64,000 nucleotides of DNA, from contig SVTL01000002.1 of NCBI GenBank assembly GCA_015063795.1, forward strand, positions 62,001 through 126,000, written 5' to 3'. Source of the DNA: Oscillospiraceae bacterium. GTDB taxonomy: Bacteria > Bacillota > Clostridia > Oscillospirales > CAG-272. Of this stretch, positions 43,958-53,654 are shown one piece after another. The translations under genes and the position numbers were made by a program. The notes beneath the pieces were generated by a model, which worked only from the letters and a program-made list of their open reading frames with translations, ran no database searches and had not been told where the DNA came from. Position 1 is the stretch's first letter. Every line of letters begins with the position of its first letter.

Positions 43958-45058
43958 ATGAAAATGAAAAGAATTCTCGCTTTGGCACTGGCCTTGCTGA
44001 TGGCCGTATCCCTTCTGGCCTCCTGCGGCGGCAAATCGTATGACGAAACGGTTATGACCTACAACGGCGTTGAGATCAAGGGTTATATGTATAAATATTG
44101 GCTGTCGACCAATAAGAGCTATTATGTCTCCCCCGAGGATGACACGAAGGAGTACTGGGCTCAGACTCTGGGCGACGGTATGACCTATGAGACCTATCTG
44201 AAGGGCATCATCGACAACACCGTCAAGACCAATGCGGTCCTGCTGTCCCTGTTCAATGAGAAGGGGCTTTCGCTGACCGATGAGCAGACTGCCGAGGCCG
44301 AGGGCTTTGCCGACGATTATCTGGCCGCTTTCGGCGGTGACGAGAAGGCGCTCAATGAGAAGCTGGCTGTGTACGGGCTCGATTATGCCAAGCTGAAGGA
44401 GGTCAAGGTGCTGGAGGCCAAGATCCAGGCCGCTTATGACCACCTGTTCGGCACCTCCGGCTCGGAAGCCGTCACCGACGAGGACCTGGCCGCTTACTAC
44501 AAGAACAACTATTCCAGAGTGAAGATCCTCATTGTCAACAATGTCTTTGAGTATGTGACCGATGCCAACGGCGCGATCGTGTACGATACCGCTTCCGGCG
44601 ATGCCCAGACCAAGCTTCTCGACGATGCCAAGAAGACCGAGAAGAACAACCTTGCTGCCGACATTGAGAAGAAGATCGCTGCAGGCGAGGACTTTGAGGC
44701 TCTGCTGGCTGCTCACAACGATGACGTCGATGCCGCTTACCGTCCCAACGGCTATTACATCTGCCCCAACGATTTTGCCAAGTTCGGCGCGGACATCACC
44801 AATGCCGCCAAGGAGCTGGCCGTGGGCGAGACCCGCAAGATCGAGGACGAGACCGGTATCTTCTTCATCAAGAAGTATGATCTGATCGAAAACGGCTTTG
44901 CCGATGCCACCGATGCCGAGCAGTTTGCCAACCTGTATTCCTACTGCCTGGCAGATGCCATCAACGGCTATATGGAGTCCTATCTGGCCAATGTGACCGT
45001 TGATGAAAAGGCCGCCTCCAAGTATACCGTTGCCGGCGCTTCGGTCAGCGGCAAATAA
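43958..45058 (+). CDS. PrsA/SurA-like lipoprotein (putative foldase)
   Basis: A 366-residue lipoprotein. The signal peptide (residues 1-21) ends in the lipobox LLASC with Cys22 or so as the lipidated residue. The rest is mostly helical SurA_N-like sequence, with a possible degenerate peptidyl-prolyl isomerase region around AAGEDFEALLAAHNDD and KIEDETGIFFIKKYD. Position after pth and mfd matches PrsA-type genes in Firmicutes. Isomerase activity is not evident, so a chaperone role for exported proteins is the safer call. Confidence 0.78.
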   Translation: MKMKRILALALALLMAVSLLASCGGKSYDETVMTYNGVEIKGYMYKYWLSTNKSYYVSPEDDTKEYWAQTLGDGMTYETYLKGIIDNTVKTNAVLLSLFNEKGLSLTDEQTAEAEGFADDYLAAFGGDEKALNEKLAVYGLDYAKLKEVKVLEAKIQAAYDHLFGTSGSEAVTDEDLAAYYKNNYSRVKILIVNNVFEYVTDANGAIVYDTASGDAQTKLLDDAKKTEKNNLAADIEKKIAAGEDFEALLAAHNDDVDAAYRPNGYYICPNDFAKFGADITNAAKELAVGETRKIEDETGIFFIKKYDLIENGFADATDAEQFANLYSYCLADAINGYMESYLANVTVDEKAASKYTVAGASVSGK

Positions 45059-45117
45059 GAGACGGACAGAGCCGAAATCAACCCGATAACGAAAAAAGAA
45101 TCAAGGAGGACAACGAT

Positions 45118-45528
45118 ATGGCAGACATTCAGGATGCAATGAACACCGTTAAGGAAAAAGCCGGTGCGGTTTATGAAAAGCTGGACAACGCTAAGGATAT
45201 TGCCAAGCTTTCGCTTCAGGTGAAGCAGGCGAACATGGAGATGAATAAGCTCTATCGCAGGATCGGTGAGATTGCATACAAAAAGCAGATCGCCATCGAC
45301 AGCGATGTCAACGAGCTATATGCCTCTGTGGACGATCTCCGTGCACAGGTGCTTGCGTACAAGACCAAGATCACCGAGCTCCGCAAGGAAAAGCGCTGCC
45401 CGGGATGCGGAAAAAATCTTCCGCGCTCCTTCACGTTTTGTCCTGCCTGCGGTGCCAAACAGGAAAGCGAAGAGGAAGCAGCCGAAAAAGCGATCCTTTC
45501 CGCCATCCCCGGCAAGGAAAATGCTTGA
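45118..45528 (+). CDS. Coiled-coil zinc-ribbon protein
   Basis: A 136-residue protein. Residues 1-90 are heptad-like and charged, predicted coiled coil. A C-terminal zinc ribbon has CPGCGK and CPACGA. The final tail is acidic. Small proteins of this layout are common in Clostridia near cell-envelope genes but have no settled function. AAGGAGG lies 8 bases before ATG 45118. Confidence 0.75.
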   Translation: MADIQDAMNTVKEKAGAVYEKLDNAKDIAKLSLQVKQANMEMNKLYRRIGEIAYKKQIAIDSDVNELYASVDDLRAQVLAYKTKITELRKEKRCPGCGKNLPRSFTFCPACGAKQESEEEAAEKAILSAIPGKENA

Positions 45529-45556
45529 AAAAGCGCAAATATTTTGACAAAACCTA

Positions 45557-45585
45557 TTGCAAAATCAATTTTTTTATGATATAAT
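45557..45585 (+). promoter_or_regulatory. Promoter of the rimP-nusA-infB operon
   Basis: TTGCAA (45557-45562), 17 bases ending in the extended -10 TGA, TATAAT (45580-45585). Transcription should begin near 45592. Confidence 0.8.
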
Positions 45586-45607
45586 AGGTACAGATAGTGT
45601 AAGATGC

Positions 45608-45640
45608 AGAAGAGTGGTTCGCCACTCTTCTGAGTTTTTT
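45608..45640 (+). terminator. Leader terminator/attenuator before rimP
   Basis: A perfect 10-bp stem AGAAGAGTGG / CCACTCTTCT with a TTCG loop, then GAGTTTTTT. It starts about 16 bases after the predicted transcript start and ends just before the rimP ribosome site. In Bacillus the same operon is known to be autoregulated by NusA-dependent termination in its leader. It could instead be only the terminator of the upstream zinc-ribbon gene, but the promoter lies between the two. Confidence 0.85.
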
Positions 45641-45663
45641 AATCGGAAAAATCGGAGGAAGCT

Positions 45664-46128
45664 ATGGCAGCGAACATAACCGGAGAAGTGGAAAAGCTCA
45701 TCAAAAGCACCGTGGAGGAATGCGGCGTGTCTCTTTGGGACGTGGAATTTGTCAAGGAAGGCCCCACCCGTTATCTCCGCATCACCATCGACAAGGAGGA
45801 GGGCATCGACATCGAGGACTGCGAGCGGGTCCACCGCGCCATCGATCCGTTGCTGGACGAGGCCGATCCCATCGATGTCAATTACAATCTGGAGGTCACC
45901 TCTCCCGGCATTGAGCGCGTGCTGAGAAAGCCTGAGCACATTTTGGCCTGCCTGGGGGAAAAGGTGGATGTTTCGCTGTATGCGAAGATCGATGACCGTC
46001 GGACTTTCACAGGCGTGCTGGAAAGCTATGACGCCGAGGCGAAAAGCTTTGTTCTTCTCACCGAGCAGGGCGGGATCACGCTTCCTTTGGAGAAGGTCTC
46101 CAAAATGCGGACGAAGTTTGATTTTTAA
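45664..46128 (+). CDS. rimP: Ribosome maturation factor RimP
   Basis: A 154-residue RimP needed for 30S subunit maturation. Typical sequence includes LWDVEFVKEG, RITIDKEEGIDIEDCERVHRAI and the conserved LEVTSPGIERVL... core (seen as NYNLEVTSPGIER). GGAGG lies 6 bases upstream. It is the first gene of the nusA-infB operon and follows a leader terminator. Confidence 0.95.
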   Translation: MAANITGEVEKLIKSTVEECGVSLWDVEFVKEGPTRYLRITIDKEEGIDIEDCERVHRAIDPLLDEADPIDVNYNLEVTSPGIERVLRKPEHILACLGEKVDVSLYAKIDDRRTFTGVLESYDAEAKSFVLLTEQGGITLPLEKVSKMRTKFDF

Positions 46129-46217
46129 AGGCATACCGTCTGCAACATCACGTTGAAAAATAATAAATATATCTTATAAATGGAGGAAAAAGCCAAATAG
46201 GCTTATCGACCGAAAAA

Positions 46218-47246
46218 ATGAGCAGTGAACTGTTTGACGCGCTGAGCGATCTGGAAAGAGAAAAAGGCATTCCCAGAGAGTACATGTTTGAACGTGTGAA
46301 AGCGGCCCTCGAGAGCGCGTATAAGAGAGACAAAGAGGGCAACAGCAATGTCAAGGTTGTGATCAACGAAGAGAAGAAGACCATCAAGATGTACCAGCTG
46401 TTTGACATTGTGGAGGAGGTTGAAAACCCCATCACGCAGATCACGCTGGAGGACGCGAAGAAGGAAAGCAAGAGAAGCGTTCTGGGCGGCGTGTGCGAGA
46501 AGGAGCTGAAGCCCAAGGAGTTCCGCCGTCTGTCCGCACAGACCGGCAAGCAGGTCATCATTCAGGGCATCCGTGAAGCGGAGCGCGGACTGATGATCAA
46601 GGAATATGAAAACAAGAAGGAAGAGGTGCTCTCGGCCAAGGTCCAGCGCATCGATCCGCTGACCGGCAATGTCACGCTGGATACCGGCACGAGCATCGTC
46701 ACGCTGCTGAAGAATGAGCAGATCCCCGGCGAGATCTACCGCGAGAACGAGTATGTCAAGGTGTATGTGCTGGAGGTCCGCAAGGAATCTCACGGCCCCA
46801 TCGTCACCCTGTCCCGTACCCATCCCGGTCTGGTCAAGCGCCTGTTTGAGCTGGAGATCCCCGAGATCCAGGACGGTACGGTCATCATCGAGGGCATCAC
46901 CCGTGAGGCCGGCTCGAGAACCAAGATGGCGGTCATGTCCAAGGATGAGAATGTGGATGCGGTCGGAACCTGTATCGGCAACCGCGGCATGCGTATCAAC
47001 CAGATCGTGGATGAGCTGAACGGCGAAAAGATCGACATCATCAAGTACAGCAAGGAGCCTGAAGAGTACATTGCCGCCGCCCTTTCCCCTGCAACGGTCC
47101 GCCAGGTCATCATCGACGGCGAGCGTACCTGCAAGGTTCTGGTGGATCCCGACCAGTTCTCGCTTGCCATCGGCAAGGAAGGACAGAACGCCCGTCTGGC
47201 TGCCAAGCTGACCGGCTATAAGATCGATATCAAGACCGACCTGTAA
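46218..47246 (+). CDS. nusA: Transcription termination/antitermination factor NusA
   Basis: A 342-residue NusA with the Firmicute layout: an N-terminal polymerase-binding domain, an S1 domain around VLSAKVQRIDPLTGNV, and two KH domains (AVGTCIGNRGMRI and LAIGKEGQNARLA). No acidic C-terminal repeats, as usual in Gram-positives. The ATG at 46218 has no good ribosome site close by; GGAGG at 46182-46186 is 31 bases upstream with a small hairpin (AAGCC/GGCTT) between, so its translation start is unusual. Confidence 0.95.
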   Translation: MSSELFDALSDLEREKGIPREYMFERVKAALESAYKRDKEGNSNVKVVINEEKKTIKMYQLFDIVEEVENPITQITLEDAKKESKRSVLGGVCEKELKPKEFRRLSAQTGKQVIIQGIREAERGLMIKEYENKKEEVLSAKVQRIDPLTGNVTLDTGTSIVTLLKNEQIPGEIYRENEYVKVYVLEVRKESHGPIVTLSRTHPGLVKRLFELEIPEIQDGTVIIEGITREAGSRTKMAVMSKDENVDAVGTCIGNRGMRINQIVDELNGEKIDIIKYSKEPEEYIAAALSPATVRQVIIDGERTCKVLVDPDQFSLAIGKEGQNARLAAKLTGYKIDIKTDL

Positions 47247-47268
47247 AAGGTCAGGCATCGGAGGACAT

Positions 47269-47568
47269 ATGCAAACGAAGAAAGTACCCGAAAGAAAGTG
47301 CCTCGGCTGTTCCCAGTCTTTCCCGAAAAGCACGCTGATCCGTGTGGTGAAGGCACCGGACGGAACGGTTTCGCTGGACTTCGTCGGAAAGAAATCCGGG
47401 CGCGGCGCCTATGTATGCAGGAAGCTGTCCTGCTTCAAGAAGGCAAGAAAGGCCAAGCGGTTTGAGAGAAGCCTCGACTGCGAGATCCCCGAAGAGATCT
47501 ACACGCGCATGGAAGAAGAGATCGCGGAGAGCGAAAAGGGAGTGAAAGCGGATGGAGCCGACAAATAA
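47269..47568 (+). CDS. ylxR: YlxR family RNA-binding protein
   Basis: A 99-residue YlxR (DUF448) protein with the family start VPERKCLGC and the GRGAYVC motif. It is encoded between nusA and infB in most Firmicutes; in Bacillus it acts as a nucleoid-associated regulator. GGAGG lies 5 bases upstream. Its end overlaps ylxQ by 17 bases. Confidence 0.92.
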   Translation: MQTKKVPERKCLGCSQSFPKSTLIRVVKAPDGTVSLDFVGKKSGRGAYVCRKLSCFKKARKAKRFERSLDCEIPEEIYTRMEEEIAESEKGVKADGADK

Positions 47569-47869
47569 CGGGAAGCTTTTGAGTATGCTTGGCCTTTGCA
47601 AAAAGGCAGGGCAGCTTGCCTTCGGGACCGATCGGGTGACCGACGCTGTCCGGGGATTCAAGCCGGTGTATCTGGTCCTCTTCGCCGAGGATGCCTCGGC
47701 CAACACAAAAAAGCGAATTCGGAATTGCTGTGAATATTACCAAGCCGATTGCCGGGAGGTCGCCCTCACAGGGGAGCAGATCGGAAAGGCGATCGGAAAA
47801 TTGAGCGACATATCGGCTGTGGCGGTGCTCGACAAGCATTTTGCCGATGCGATCGCAAGCAGGATATAA
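47552..47869 (+). CDS. ylxQ: YlxQ, L7Ae-type RNA-binding protein
   Basis: A 105-residue L7Ae/L30e/S12e-like protein; the family binds kink-turn RNAs. [17 protein letters not shown] and [11 protein letters not shown] are characteristic. It begins within ylxR and infB follows after 23 bases. Confidence 0.9.
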   Translation: MEPTNNGKLLSMLGLCKKAGQLAFGTDRVTDAVRGFKPVYLVLFAEDASANTKKRIRNCCEYYQADCREVALTGEQIGKAIGKLSDISAVAVLDKHFADAIASRI

Positions 47870-47892
47870 GCGGAAAGGGTAAGGTAAGAGCT

Positions 47893-50502
47893 ATGTTATC
47901 AAACCAAAAATACCGAGTAACCAACCTGTCAAAGGATTTTGACATAAAGAGCAAGGACATCGTGGACACGCTGGCGCGTTACGGTGTGGTCGGCAAGACC
48001 TATATGGCAACCGTCGAGCCCCGCGATTTCAACATCATGCTGGCTGTTCTCACCGAGAATTGCCAGATCGACAACATCGATGCCTATATGAACGGCGAGG
48101 TGTGGATCGAGGGCTTCAAGCAGGAAGAGAAGAAGCCGATCCCGCAGCCTCCCAAGGCCGAGAAGAAGGCAGATGAGGTAAAGGCCGCACCTGCCAAGGC
48201 GGAGGAACAGAAAAAGCCTGAGCCGGCGCAGAAGCCCGCTGCCGCTCCTCAGCCGGCCAAGGCTCCCGAGAGCAAGCCTCAGCAGCAGGCACATCCGCAG
48301 GGACAGCCCGCTCAGCCGAAGGGCCAGCAGCCGCAGACTCAGCAGGCACAGGGCCAGCAGGCGAAGAATCCGCAAAAGCCCCAGCAGGCTCAGTCTCAGC
48401 AGAATCAGCAGAACAAGCAGAAGCAGAACAAGCCGCAGGCACAGCAGAGACAGTTCCGTCAGGAGATCAAGGTGCAGCCGGTGTATGATCCCAAGCAGGA
48501 GAAGAACCGTGTCAGCCAGTCGGCACACATGGGCGGCACCCGCGTGGTGGACACCCGTACCTCTCATGTGGATCTGTCCAAGTACGACGAGCGTCTTGAA
48601 AAGTTTGTGCCCGAGGCAAACAACGATAAGAACAAGTATGGCAGCGAGCGTCAGCGCCTGAAAAAGCAGGACCGCAACAAGGACCGTGAGAAGGAAAAAT
48701 TGGCCATGGAGCGCCTGAAGAAGCAGGAGCTGGAAAAGGCCAAGAAGCTTCCCGTTGCCGTGCAGATTCCCGATGAGATCGCGGTGGGCGAGCTTGCCTC
48801 CCGCCTGAAGGTGACCGCCTCCGAGGTCATCAAGAAGCTGATGATGATGGGCATGATGGTCAATGTCAACCAGGTCATCGACTACGAAACGGCCTACATC
48901 GTTGCCGACGAATTCGGCGCGCGCATCAGTAAGGAGGTCGTGGTCACCATCGAGGATAAGCTCTTCGAGGAGGAGAAGTCCGATGAGGCCAATATGACCG
49001 TCCGCGCTCCCGTTGTGGTGGTCATGGGCCACGTTGACCACGGTAAGACCAGCCTTCTTGATGCCATCCGTCACTCCAATGTCACCGCAGGCGAGGCCGG
49101 CGGCATCACCCAGCATATCGGTGCTTACCGCGTCAACATCAACGGCAAGGATCTCACCTTCCTCGATACTCCCGGCCATGAGGCCTTCACTGCCATGCGC
49201 GCAAGAGGCGCCAAGGCAACCGATATCGCCATTCTGGTCGTGGCTGCCGATGACGGCATCATGCCTCAGACCGTTGAGGCCATCAACCACGCCAAGGCCG
49301 CCAATCTGGATATCATCGTAGCCATCAATAAGATGGATAAGCCGGGCGCCAATCCCGAAGGCATTAAGCAGGAGCTGACGCAGTATGAGCTGGTTCCCGA
49401 GGAATGGGGCGGCGACACCATCTGCGTTCCCGTGTCTGCTCTGACGAAAATGGGTCTGGACGACCTGCTGGAGAATGTTCTGTTGGTCGCCGAAATGCGC
49501 GATCTGAAGGCCGATCCCTCCCGCCGCGCCAAGGGCGTTGTCATCGAGGCGAAGCTGGATAAGGGCCGCGGTCCTGTTGCCACGGTTCTGGTGCAGAACG
49601 GTACGCTCAAGAGCGGCGATGTGGTCATTGCCGGAACGGCTGTCGGCCATGTCCGTGTGATGCTGGACGACAAGGGCAAGACCATCAAGACCGCAGGCCC
49701 CTCCGTGCCGGTCGAGATCGTCGGTCTGTCCGAGGTTCCCGCCGTCGGCGACGAGTTCAACGCCGTTGAGGACGAGCGCATGGCCCGTACGCTGGCCGAG
49801 CAGAGAAGAGCCAAGGCCAAGGAGGAGAGCTTCAATGCCGGCGGCAAGGTCAGCCTGGACGATCTGTTTGCGCAGATCTCCGAGGGTACGCAGGAGCTGA
49901 ATGTCATCGTCAAGGCCGACGTGGGCGGCACGGCCGAGGCCGTCAAGTCCTCGCTGGAAAAGCTGTCCACCAACGAGATCAAGGTCAAGGTCATCCACAC
50001 CGCGGTCGGCGGTATCACCGAAAACGATGTCATGCTGGCCAGTGCCTCCAATGCCATCATCATCGGCTTCCATGTCCGTCCCGACAAGAAGGCCATCGAT
50101 TCGGCGGAGCGCAACAAGGTGGATGTGAGAACGTACAACATCATCTATGAGTGCATCGCCGAGGTTACCGCTGCCATGCAGGGTATGCTGGCGCCCGAAT
50201 ACAAGGAGGTCATCCTTGGCCACGCCGAGGTGCGCAAGGCCATCCATGTGCCGAATGTGGGAACCATCGCCGGCTCTTACGTGCAGGACGGCAAGATCAC
50301 GCGAAACGCGCTTATCCGTGTTCTGCGTGACGGCATTATCATTTTCGAAGACAAGATCAGCTCGCTCCGCCGCTTCAAGGACGACGTGAAGGAAGTGGCG
50401 CAGGGCTATGAGTGCGGCATCGGTCTGGAGCGCTTCAACGACGTCAAGGACGGCGATATGTTCGAAGCTTACGAAATGGCCGAGGTTGCACGCAAGCTGT
50501 AA
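47893..50502 (+). CDS. infB: Translation initiation factor IF-2
   Basis: An 869-residue IF-2. After a small N-terminal helix domain comes a long low-complexity stretch (about residues 85-200) rich in Gln, Pro, Ala and Lys, then the conserved IF2_N helix and the GTPase domain with GHVDHGKT at residues 379-386, DTPGHE and NKMDKP. Beta-barrel and C-terminal initiator tRNA-binding domains follow. ATG 47893 follows a GGTAAG-type purine stretch; an open frame back to 47749 only overlaps ylxQ. Confidence 0.97.
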   Translation: MLSNQKYRVTNLSKDFDIKSKDIVDTLARYGVVGKTYMATVEPRDFNIMLAVLTENCQIDNIDAYMNGEVWIEGFKQEEKKPIPQPPKAEKKADEVKAAPAKAEEQKKPEPAQKPAAAPQPAKAPESKPQQQAHPQGQPAQPKGQQPQTQQAQGQQAKNPQKPQQAQSQQNQQNKQKQNKPQAQQRQFRQEIKVQPVYDPKQEKNRVSQSAHMGGTRVVDTRTSHVDLSKYDERLEKFVPEANNDKNKYGSERQRLKKQDRNKDREKEKLAMERLKKQELEKAKKLPVAVQIPDEIAVGELASRLKVTASEVIKKLMMMGMMVNVNQVIDYETAYIVADEFGARISKEVVVTIEDKLFEEEKSDEANMTVRAPVVVVMGHVDHGKTSLLDAIRHSNVTAGEAGGITQHIGAYRVNINGKDLTFLDTPGHEAFTAMRARGAKATDIAILVVAADDGIMPQTVEAINHAKAANLDIIVAINKMDKPGANPEGIKQELTQYELVPEEWGGDTICVPVSALTKMGLDDLLENVLLVAEMRDLKADPSRRAKGVVIEAKLDKGRGPVATVLVQNGTLKSGDVVIAGTAVGHVRVMLDDKGKTIKTAGPSVPVEIVGLSEVPAVGDEFNAVEDERMARTLAEQRRAKAKEESFNAGGKVSLDDLFAQISEGTQELNVIVKADVGGTAEAVKSSLEKLSTNEIKVKVIHTAVGGITENDVMLASASNAIIIGFHVRPDKKAIDSAERNKVDVRTYNIIYECIAEVTAAMQGMLAPEYKEVILGHAEVRKAIHVPNVGTIAGSYVQDGKITRNALIRVLRDGIIIFEDKISSLRRFKDDVKEVAQGYECGIGLERFNDVKDGDMFEAYEMAEVARKL

Positions 50503-50520
50503 AGCAGACAGAAACGATTT

Positions 50521-52509
50521 ATGGAAAACGGATTTTTGCCTCTCTCGCGGGAAGAGATGCGTGAGAGAGGCTGGGACGAGGTTGATTTCGTCTATGTAAC
50601 CGGAGACGCCTACGTGGACCATCCCTCCTTCGGCGCGGCGATCATCAGCCGTGTGCTGGAGGCGCAGGGATTCCGCGTGGCCATCCTGTCCCAGCCCGAT
50701 TACACAAGCAAAGAGGCCTTCACCGAATTCGGACGTCCGAGGCTTGGCTTTCTGGTCTCCTCGGGGAATCTGGATTCGATGGTGGCTCACTATACCGTCT
50801 CCAAGAAGAAGCGGACATATGACTACTATTCGCCGGACGGCAAAATGGGAAAGCGCCCCGACCGCGCAGTCATTGTCTACTGCAACCGCATCCGCGAGGC
50901 TTACGGCGACGTGCCGCTGATCATCGGCGGATTGGAGGCGTCGCTTCGCCGATGCGCCCACTACGACTATTGGAGCGACAAGGTCAGGCGGAGCATCCTC
51001 ATCGATTCCCGCGCCGACCTGCTGTCCTACGGCATGGGAGAAAAGTCGATCTCCCGCATCGCGGAGCTTCTCAACAAGGGCGTTCCCGTGAAAAAGATTC
51101 AGGATGTCCGCGGCACCGCGTATGTCACCTCAGCCGACAGAGAGCCGCATTATCCGTCGGTATCGGTCGGCGATTACGACACGATCAAAGAGGATAAAAA
51201 GGCGTATGCCGATGCCTTCCGCATCCAGTATTTTGAGATGGACAGCGTGAGAGGAAAGGCGGTGGAGGAGTACTACGACACAAAGAAGGTCGTGGTCAAT
51301 CCGCCCTATCCGCCGCTGGAGAGGGAAGAGCTGGACGGCGTTTACGCTCTGCCCTATCAACGCACCTTCCACCCCTCTTACATCGAGCAGGGCGGCATCC
51401 CCGCCATCGAGGAGGTACGCTTCTCCATCACCCACAACCGCGGCTGCTTCGGCGCCTGCAACTTCTGCGCGCTGGCCTTCCATCAGGGACGCGAGGTGCG
51501 TTCGAGAAGCATCGAAAGCGTGGTGGCCGAGGCGAAGAAGCTGACCGAGCTGCCCGACTTCAAGGGGTACATCAACGACGTGGGCGGTCCGACCGCCAAT
51601 TTCCGCGCTCCCTCCTGCAAAAGGCAGAAGCAGAATGGCATGTGCAAAAACCGCAAGTGTCTGGGGCAGGATCCCTGCAAGGAGCTTGAGGTCGATCACA
51701 GCGAGTATGTAACGCTTCTGCGCGAGCTGAAGAAGTTGGATAAGGTCAAAAAGGTCTTCATCCGTTCGGGCATCCGCTTTGACTATCTGATGCTCGATAC
51801 CGATCCCACCTTCTTCGAGGAGCTGGTGCGCGATCACATCAGCGGACAGCTGAAGGTAGCGCCCGAGCATTGCTCGACCGCGGTGCTCCAGAAGATGGGC
51901 AAGCCCGATGTGAAGGTGTACAATGCCTTTGTCAAGCGCTATTTTGAGCTGTGCGAGAAGTACGGCAAGGAGCAGTATCTGGTTCCTTATCTCATGTCCA
52001 GCCACCCGGGCAGCACACTGAAAAATGCGGTGGAGCTGGCGGTCTATCTGAAGAAGAACCGCTGCCGTCCCGAGCAGGTGCAGGATTTCTATCCCACGCC
52101 GGGCACGGTGTCTACGGTCATGTTCTATACCGGGCTCAACCCCCTGGACGGCAAGCCTGTGTATGTGGCAAGAGAGTTTGAGGAAAAGAAGATGCAGCGG
52201 GCTCTTCTGCAGTCGAGCCGCAAGGAGAACGAGGAGACCGTCCGCAAGGCGCTTGCTTTGGCAGGGCGGGAGGATCTGATCGGCTTCGGCGGAGACTGCC
52301 TGATCAAGCCGCCTCACAGCGGCAGAGCTTATCAAAAAAACGACAGCAAAGAGCATACCGACCAAGCCAAAACCAAATCGACCGACAGGCGAAAGGGGGC
52401 AAAGAACCATGATCGAAGCACTCATGCCGGAAAGGATCACCAACTCCGACACGGAGACCGAGCAGGCCGGACGAGACCTGGCCGCGATCCTCGAAAGGGA
52501 AAGCGATGA
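50521..52509 (+). CDS. YgiQ family radical SAM protein
   Basis: A 662-residue UPF0313/YgiQ protein. A B12-binding-like N-terminal domain precedes the radical SAM core, whose CFGACNFC motif near residue 315 binds the [4Fe-4S] cluster; GRIAxx-type SAM contacts follow. The family-specific C-terminal region includes CKRQKQNGMCKNRKCLGQDPC. Function is unknown for the family; a modification role is presumed. The last 101 bases overlap tsaE in another frame, an unusually long overlap. Confidence 0.88.
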   Translation: MENGFLPLSREEMRERGWDEVDFVYVTGDAYVDHPSFGAAIISRVLEAQGFRVAILSQPDYTSKEAFTEFGRPRLGFLVSSGNLDSMVAHYTVSKKKRTYDYYSPDGKMGKRPDRAVIVYCNRIREAYGDVPLIIGGLEASLRRCAHYDYWSDKVRRSILIDSRADLLSYGMGEKSISRIAELLNKGVPVKKIQDVRGTAYVTSADREPHYPSVSVGDYDTIKEDKKAYADAFRIQYFEMDSVRGKAVEEYYDTKKVVVNPPYPPLEREELDGVYALPYQRTFHPSYIEQGGIPAIEEVRFSITHNRGCFGACNFCALAFHQGREVRSRSIESVVAEAKKLTELPDFKGYINDVGGPTANFRAPSCKRQKQNGMCKNRKCLGQDPCKELEVDHSEYVTLLRELKKLDKVKKVFIRSGIRFDYLMLDTDPTFFEELVRDHISGQLKVAPEHCSTAVLQKMGKPDVKVYNAFVKRYFELCEKYGKEQYLVPYLMSSHPGSTLKNAVELAVYLKKNRCRPEQVQDFYPTPGTVSTVMFYTGLNPLDGKPVYVAREFEEKKMQRALLQSSRKENEETVRKALALAGREDLIGFGGDCLIKPPHSGRAYQKNDSKEHTDQAKTKSTDRRKGAKNHDRSTHAGKDHQLRHGDRAGRTRPGRDPRKGKR

Positions 52510-52852
52510 GTTGATCTGCGTCAGCCTCTACGGCGATCTGGGGGCAGGCAAGACCGCGTTTGTGCGCGGCATGGCAAGCCTGCTTTCCGAGGGAAGCCGC
52601 GTCAGCAGTCCCACATACGCCATCGTCAACGAGTACCGCAAGGGAAAGCGCCCCTTCTATCATTATGATATGTACCGTATCGAGGGCGAGGACGATCTGG
52701 TCTCCATCGGCTTTTTCGATTTGACTCAGGGCATCATGGCTATCGAGTGGAGCGAAAACATCGAGGATTGCCTGCCAGAAAAGCGGATCGAGGTCCGAAT
52801 CGAAAAGATCGGCGAGCAAAGCCGCCGCATCACGTTCAGCCGAATCGGCTGA
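52409..52852 (+). CDS. tsaE: tRNA t6A synthesis ATPase TsaE
   Basis: A 147-residue P-loop ATPase required with TsaB and TsaD for N6-threonylcarbamoyladenosine in tRNA. Walker A is GDLGAGKTAF near residue 46, then SPTYAIVNEY and HYDMYRIEGEDDL, and IEWSENI. Start ATG lies inside the ygiQ-like gene and has AAAGGGGG upstream. tsaB follows after 50 bases. Confidence 0.95.
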   Translation: MIEALMPERITNSDTETEQAGRDLAAILERESDELICVSLYGDLGAGKTAFVRGMASLLSEGSRVSSPTYAIVNEYRKGKRPFYHYDMYRIEGEDDLVSIGFFDLTQGIMAIEWSENIEDCLPEKRIEVRIEKIGEQSRRITFSRIG

Positions 52853-52902
52853 GGCATAGAAAAACAAGAGAAAACAGTGAAAACGAGGGTAAGCGACAGC
52901 AT

Positions 52903-53622
52903 ATGAAGATCATAGGAATCGAATCGACCGCCGTCACCGCATCGGCGGCACTGGCAGAGGACGACAAGTGTCTGTTCGTCTTCACCCAGACCACAGCGCT
53001 CAAACACAGCGAAACGCTGCTTCCGATGCTGGAAAACGGATTGAACGTCACCTCACACACGATGGATGATGTGGATATGATCGCGGTCACTGCCGGTCCG
53101 GGCTCGTTCACGGGTGTGCGCATCGGCGTGTCGATGGCGAAAGGCTTGGCCTTCGGCCGCTCGATCCCCTGCGTGGGCGTGTCCACGCTCGAATCGCTTG
53201 CCTTTAATTTGAGCGGCTTCTGCGGCCTTTTGTGTCCGGTCATGGACGCCCGCCGCGGACAGCTTTATAACGCGCTCTTTCTTTCCGACGGGGAGACCAT
53301 CACACGTCTGACGCCCGATCGGCTGATCTCCGCGGAGGAGCTGAAGAAGGAGCTGAGCGAGAGAGAAGCGCAGGCGGTCTATTTCTGCGGCGACGGATAC
53401 CGTATTGCCCGCGAAACGATCGATCTGCCGTCTGTAAAAGAAACACCGCAGGCTCTGCGGCATCAAAACGCCTTTTCCACCACGCAGATCGCGCGCAAGC
53501 TCTATGAACAGGCGGAAAACAAAAACGCATTCACCGATGAAGCCCTTGCTCCTGTCTACCTGCGAGCGTCGCAGGCTGAAAGGGAAAGCCTGGAAAAGGA
53601 GCAGAGGGAACAAACGCGATAA
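52903..53622 (+). CDS. tsaB: tRNA t6A synthesis protein TsaB
   Basis: A 239-residue actin-like-fold protein, scaffold partner of TsaD. Motifs: IIGIESTAVTAS at the start, GPGSFTGVRIG in the middle, VMDARRGQLYNALF. ATG 52903 is the natural family start; open frame further upstream overlaps tsaE. rimI and tsaD, which often follow, are absent here. Confidence 0.93.
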   Translation: MKIIGIESTAVTASAALAEDDKCLFVFTQTTALKHSETLLPMLENGLNVTSHTMDDVDMIAVTAGPGSFTGVRIGVSMAKGLAFGRSIPCVGVSTLESLAFNLSGFCGLLCPVMDARRGQLYNALFLSDGETITRLTPDRLISAEELKKELSEREAQAVYFCGDGYRIARETIDLPSVKETPQALRHQNAFSTTQIARKLYEQAENKNAFTDEALAPVYLRASQAERESLEKEQREQTR

Positions 53623-53654
53623 ATAAGGTAGAAAAAAGAAAAGAGGAACTGATT

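Noticed and set aside
45608-45640. Hairpin as a plain terminator of the upstream zinc-ribbon gene
   Set aside because: A consensus promoter lies between that gene and the hairpin, so the hairpin is within the next operon's leader; a double role remains possible.
47929-50961. 1010-codon open frame antisense to infB
   Set aside because: Same cause: few stop codons opposite biased codons. The product is repetitive Leu/Arg-rich sequence across the Gln/Pro-rich IF-2 linker.
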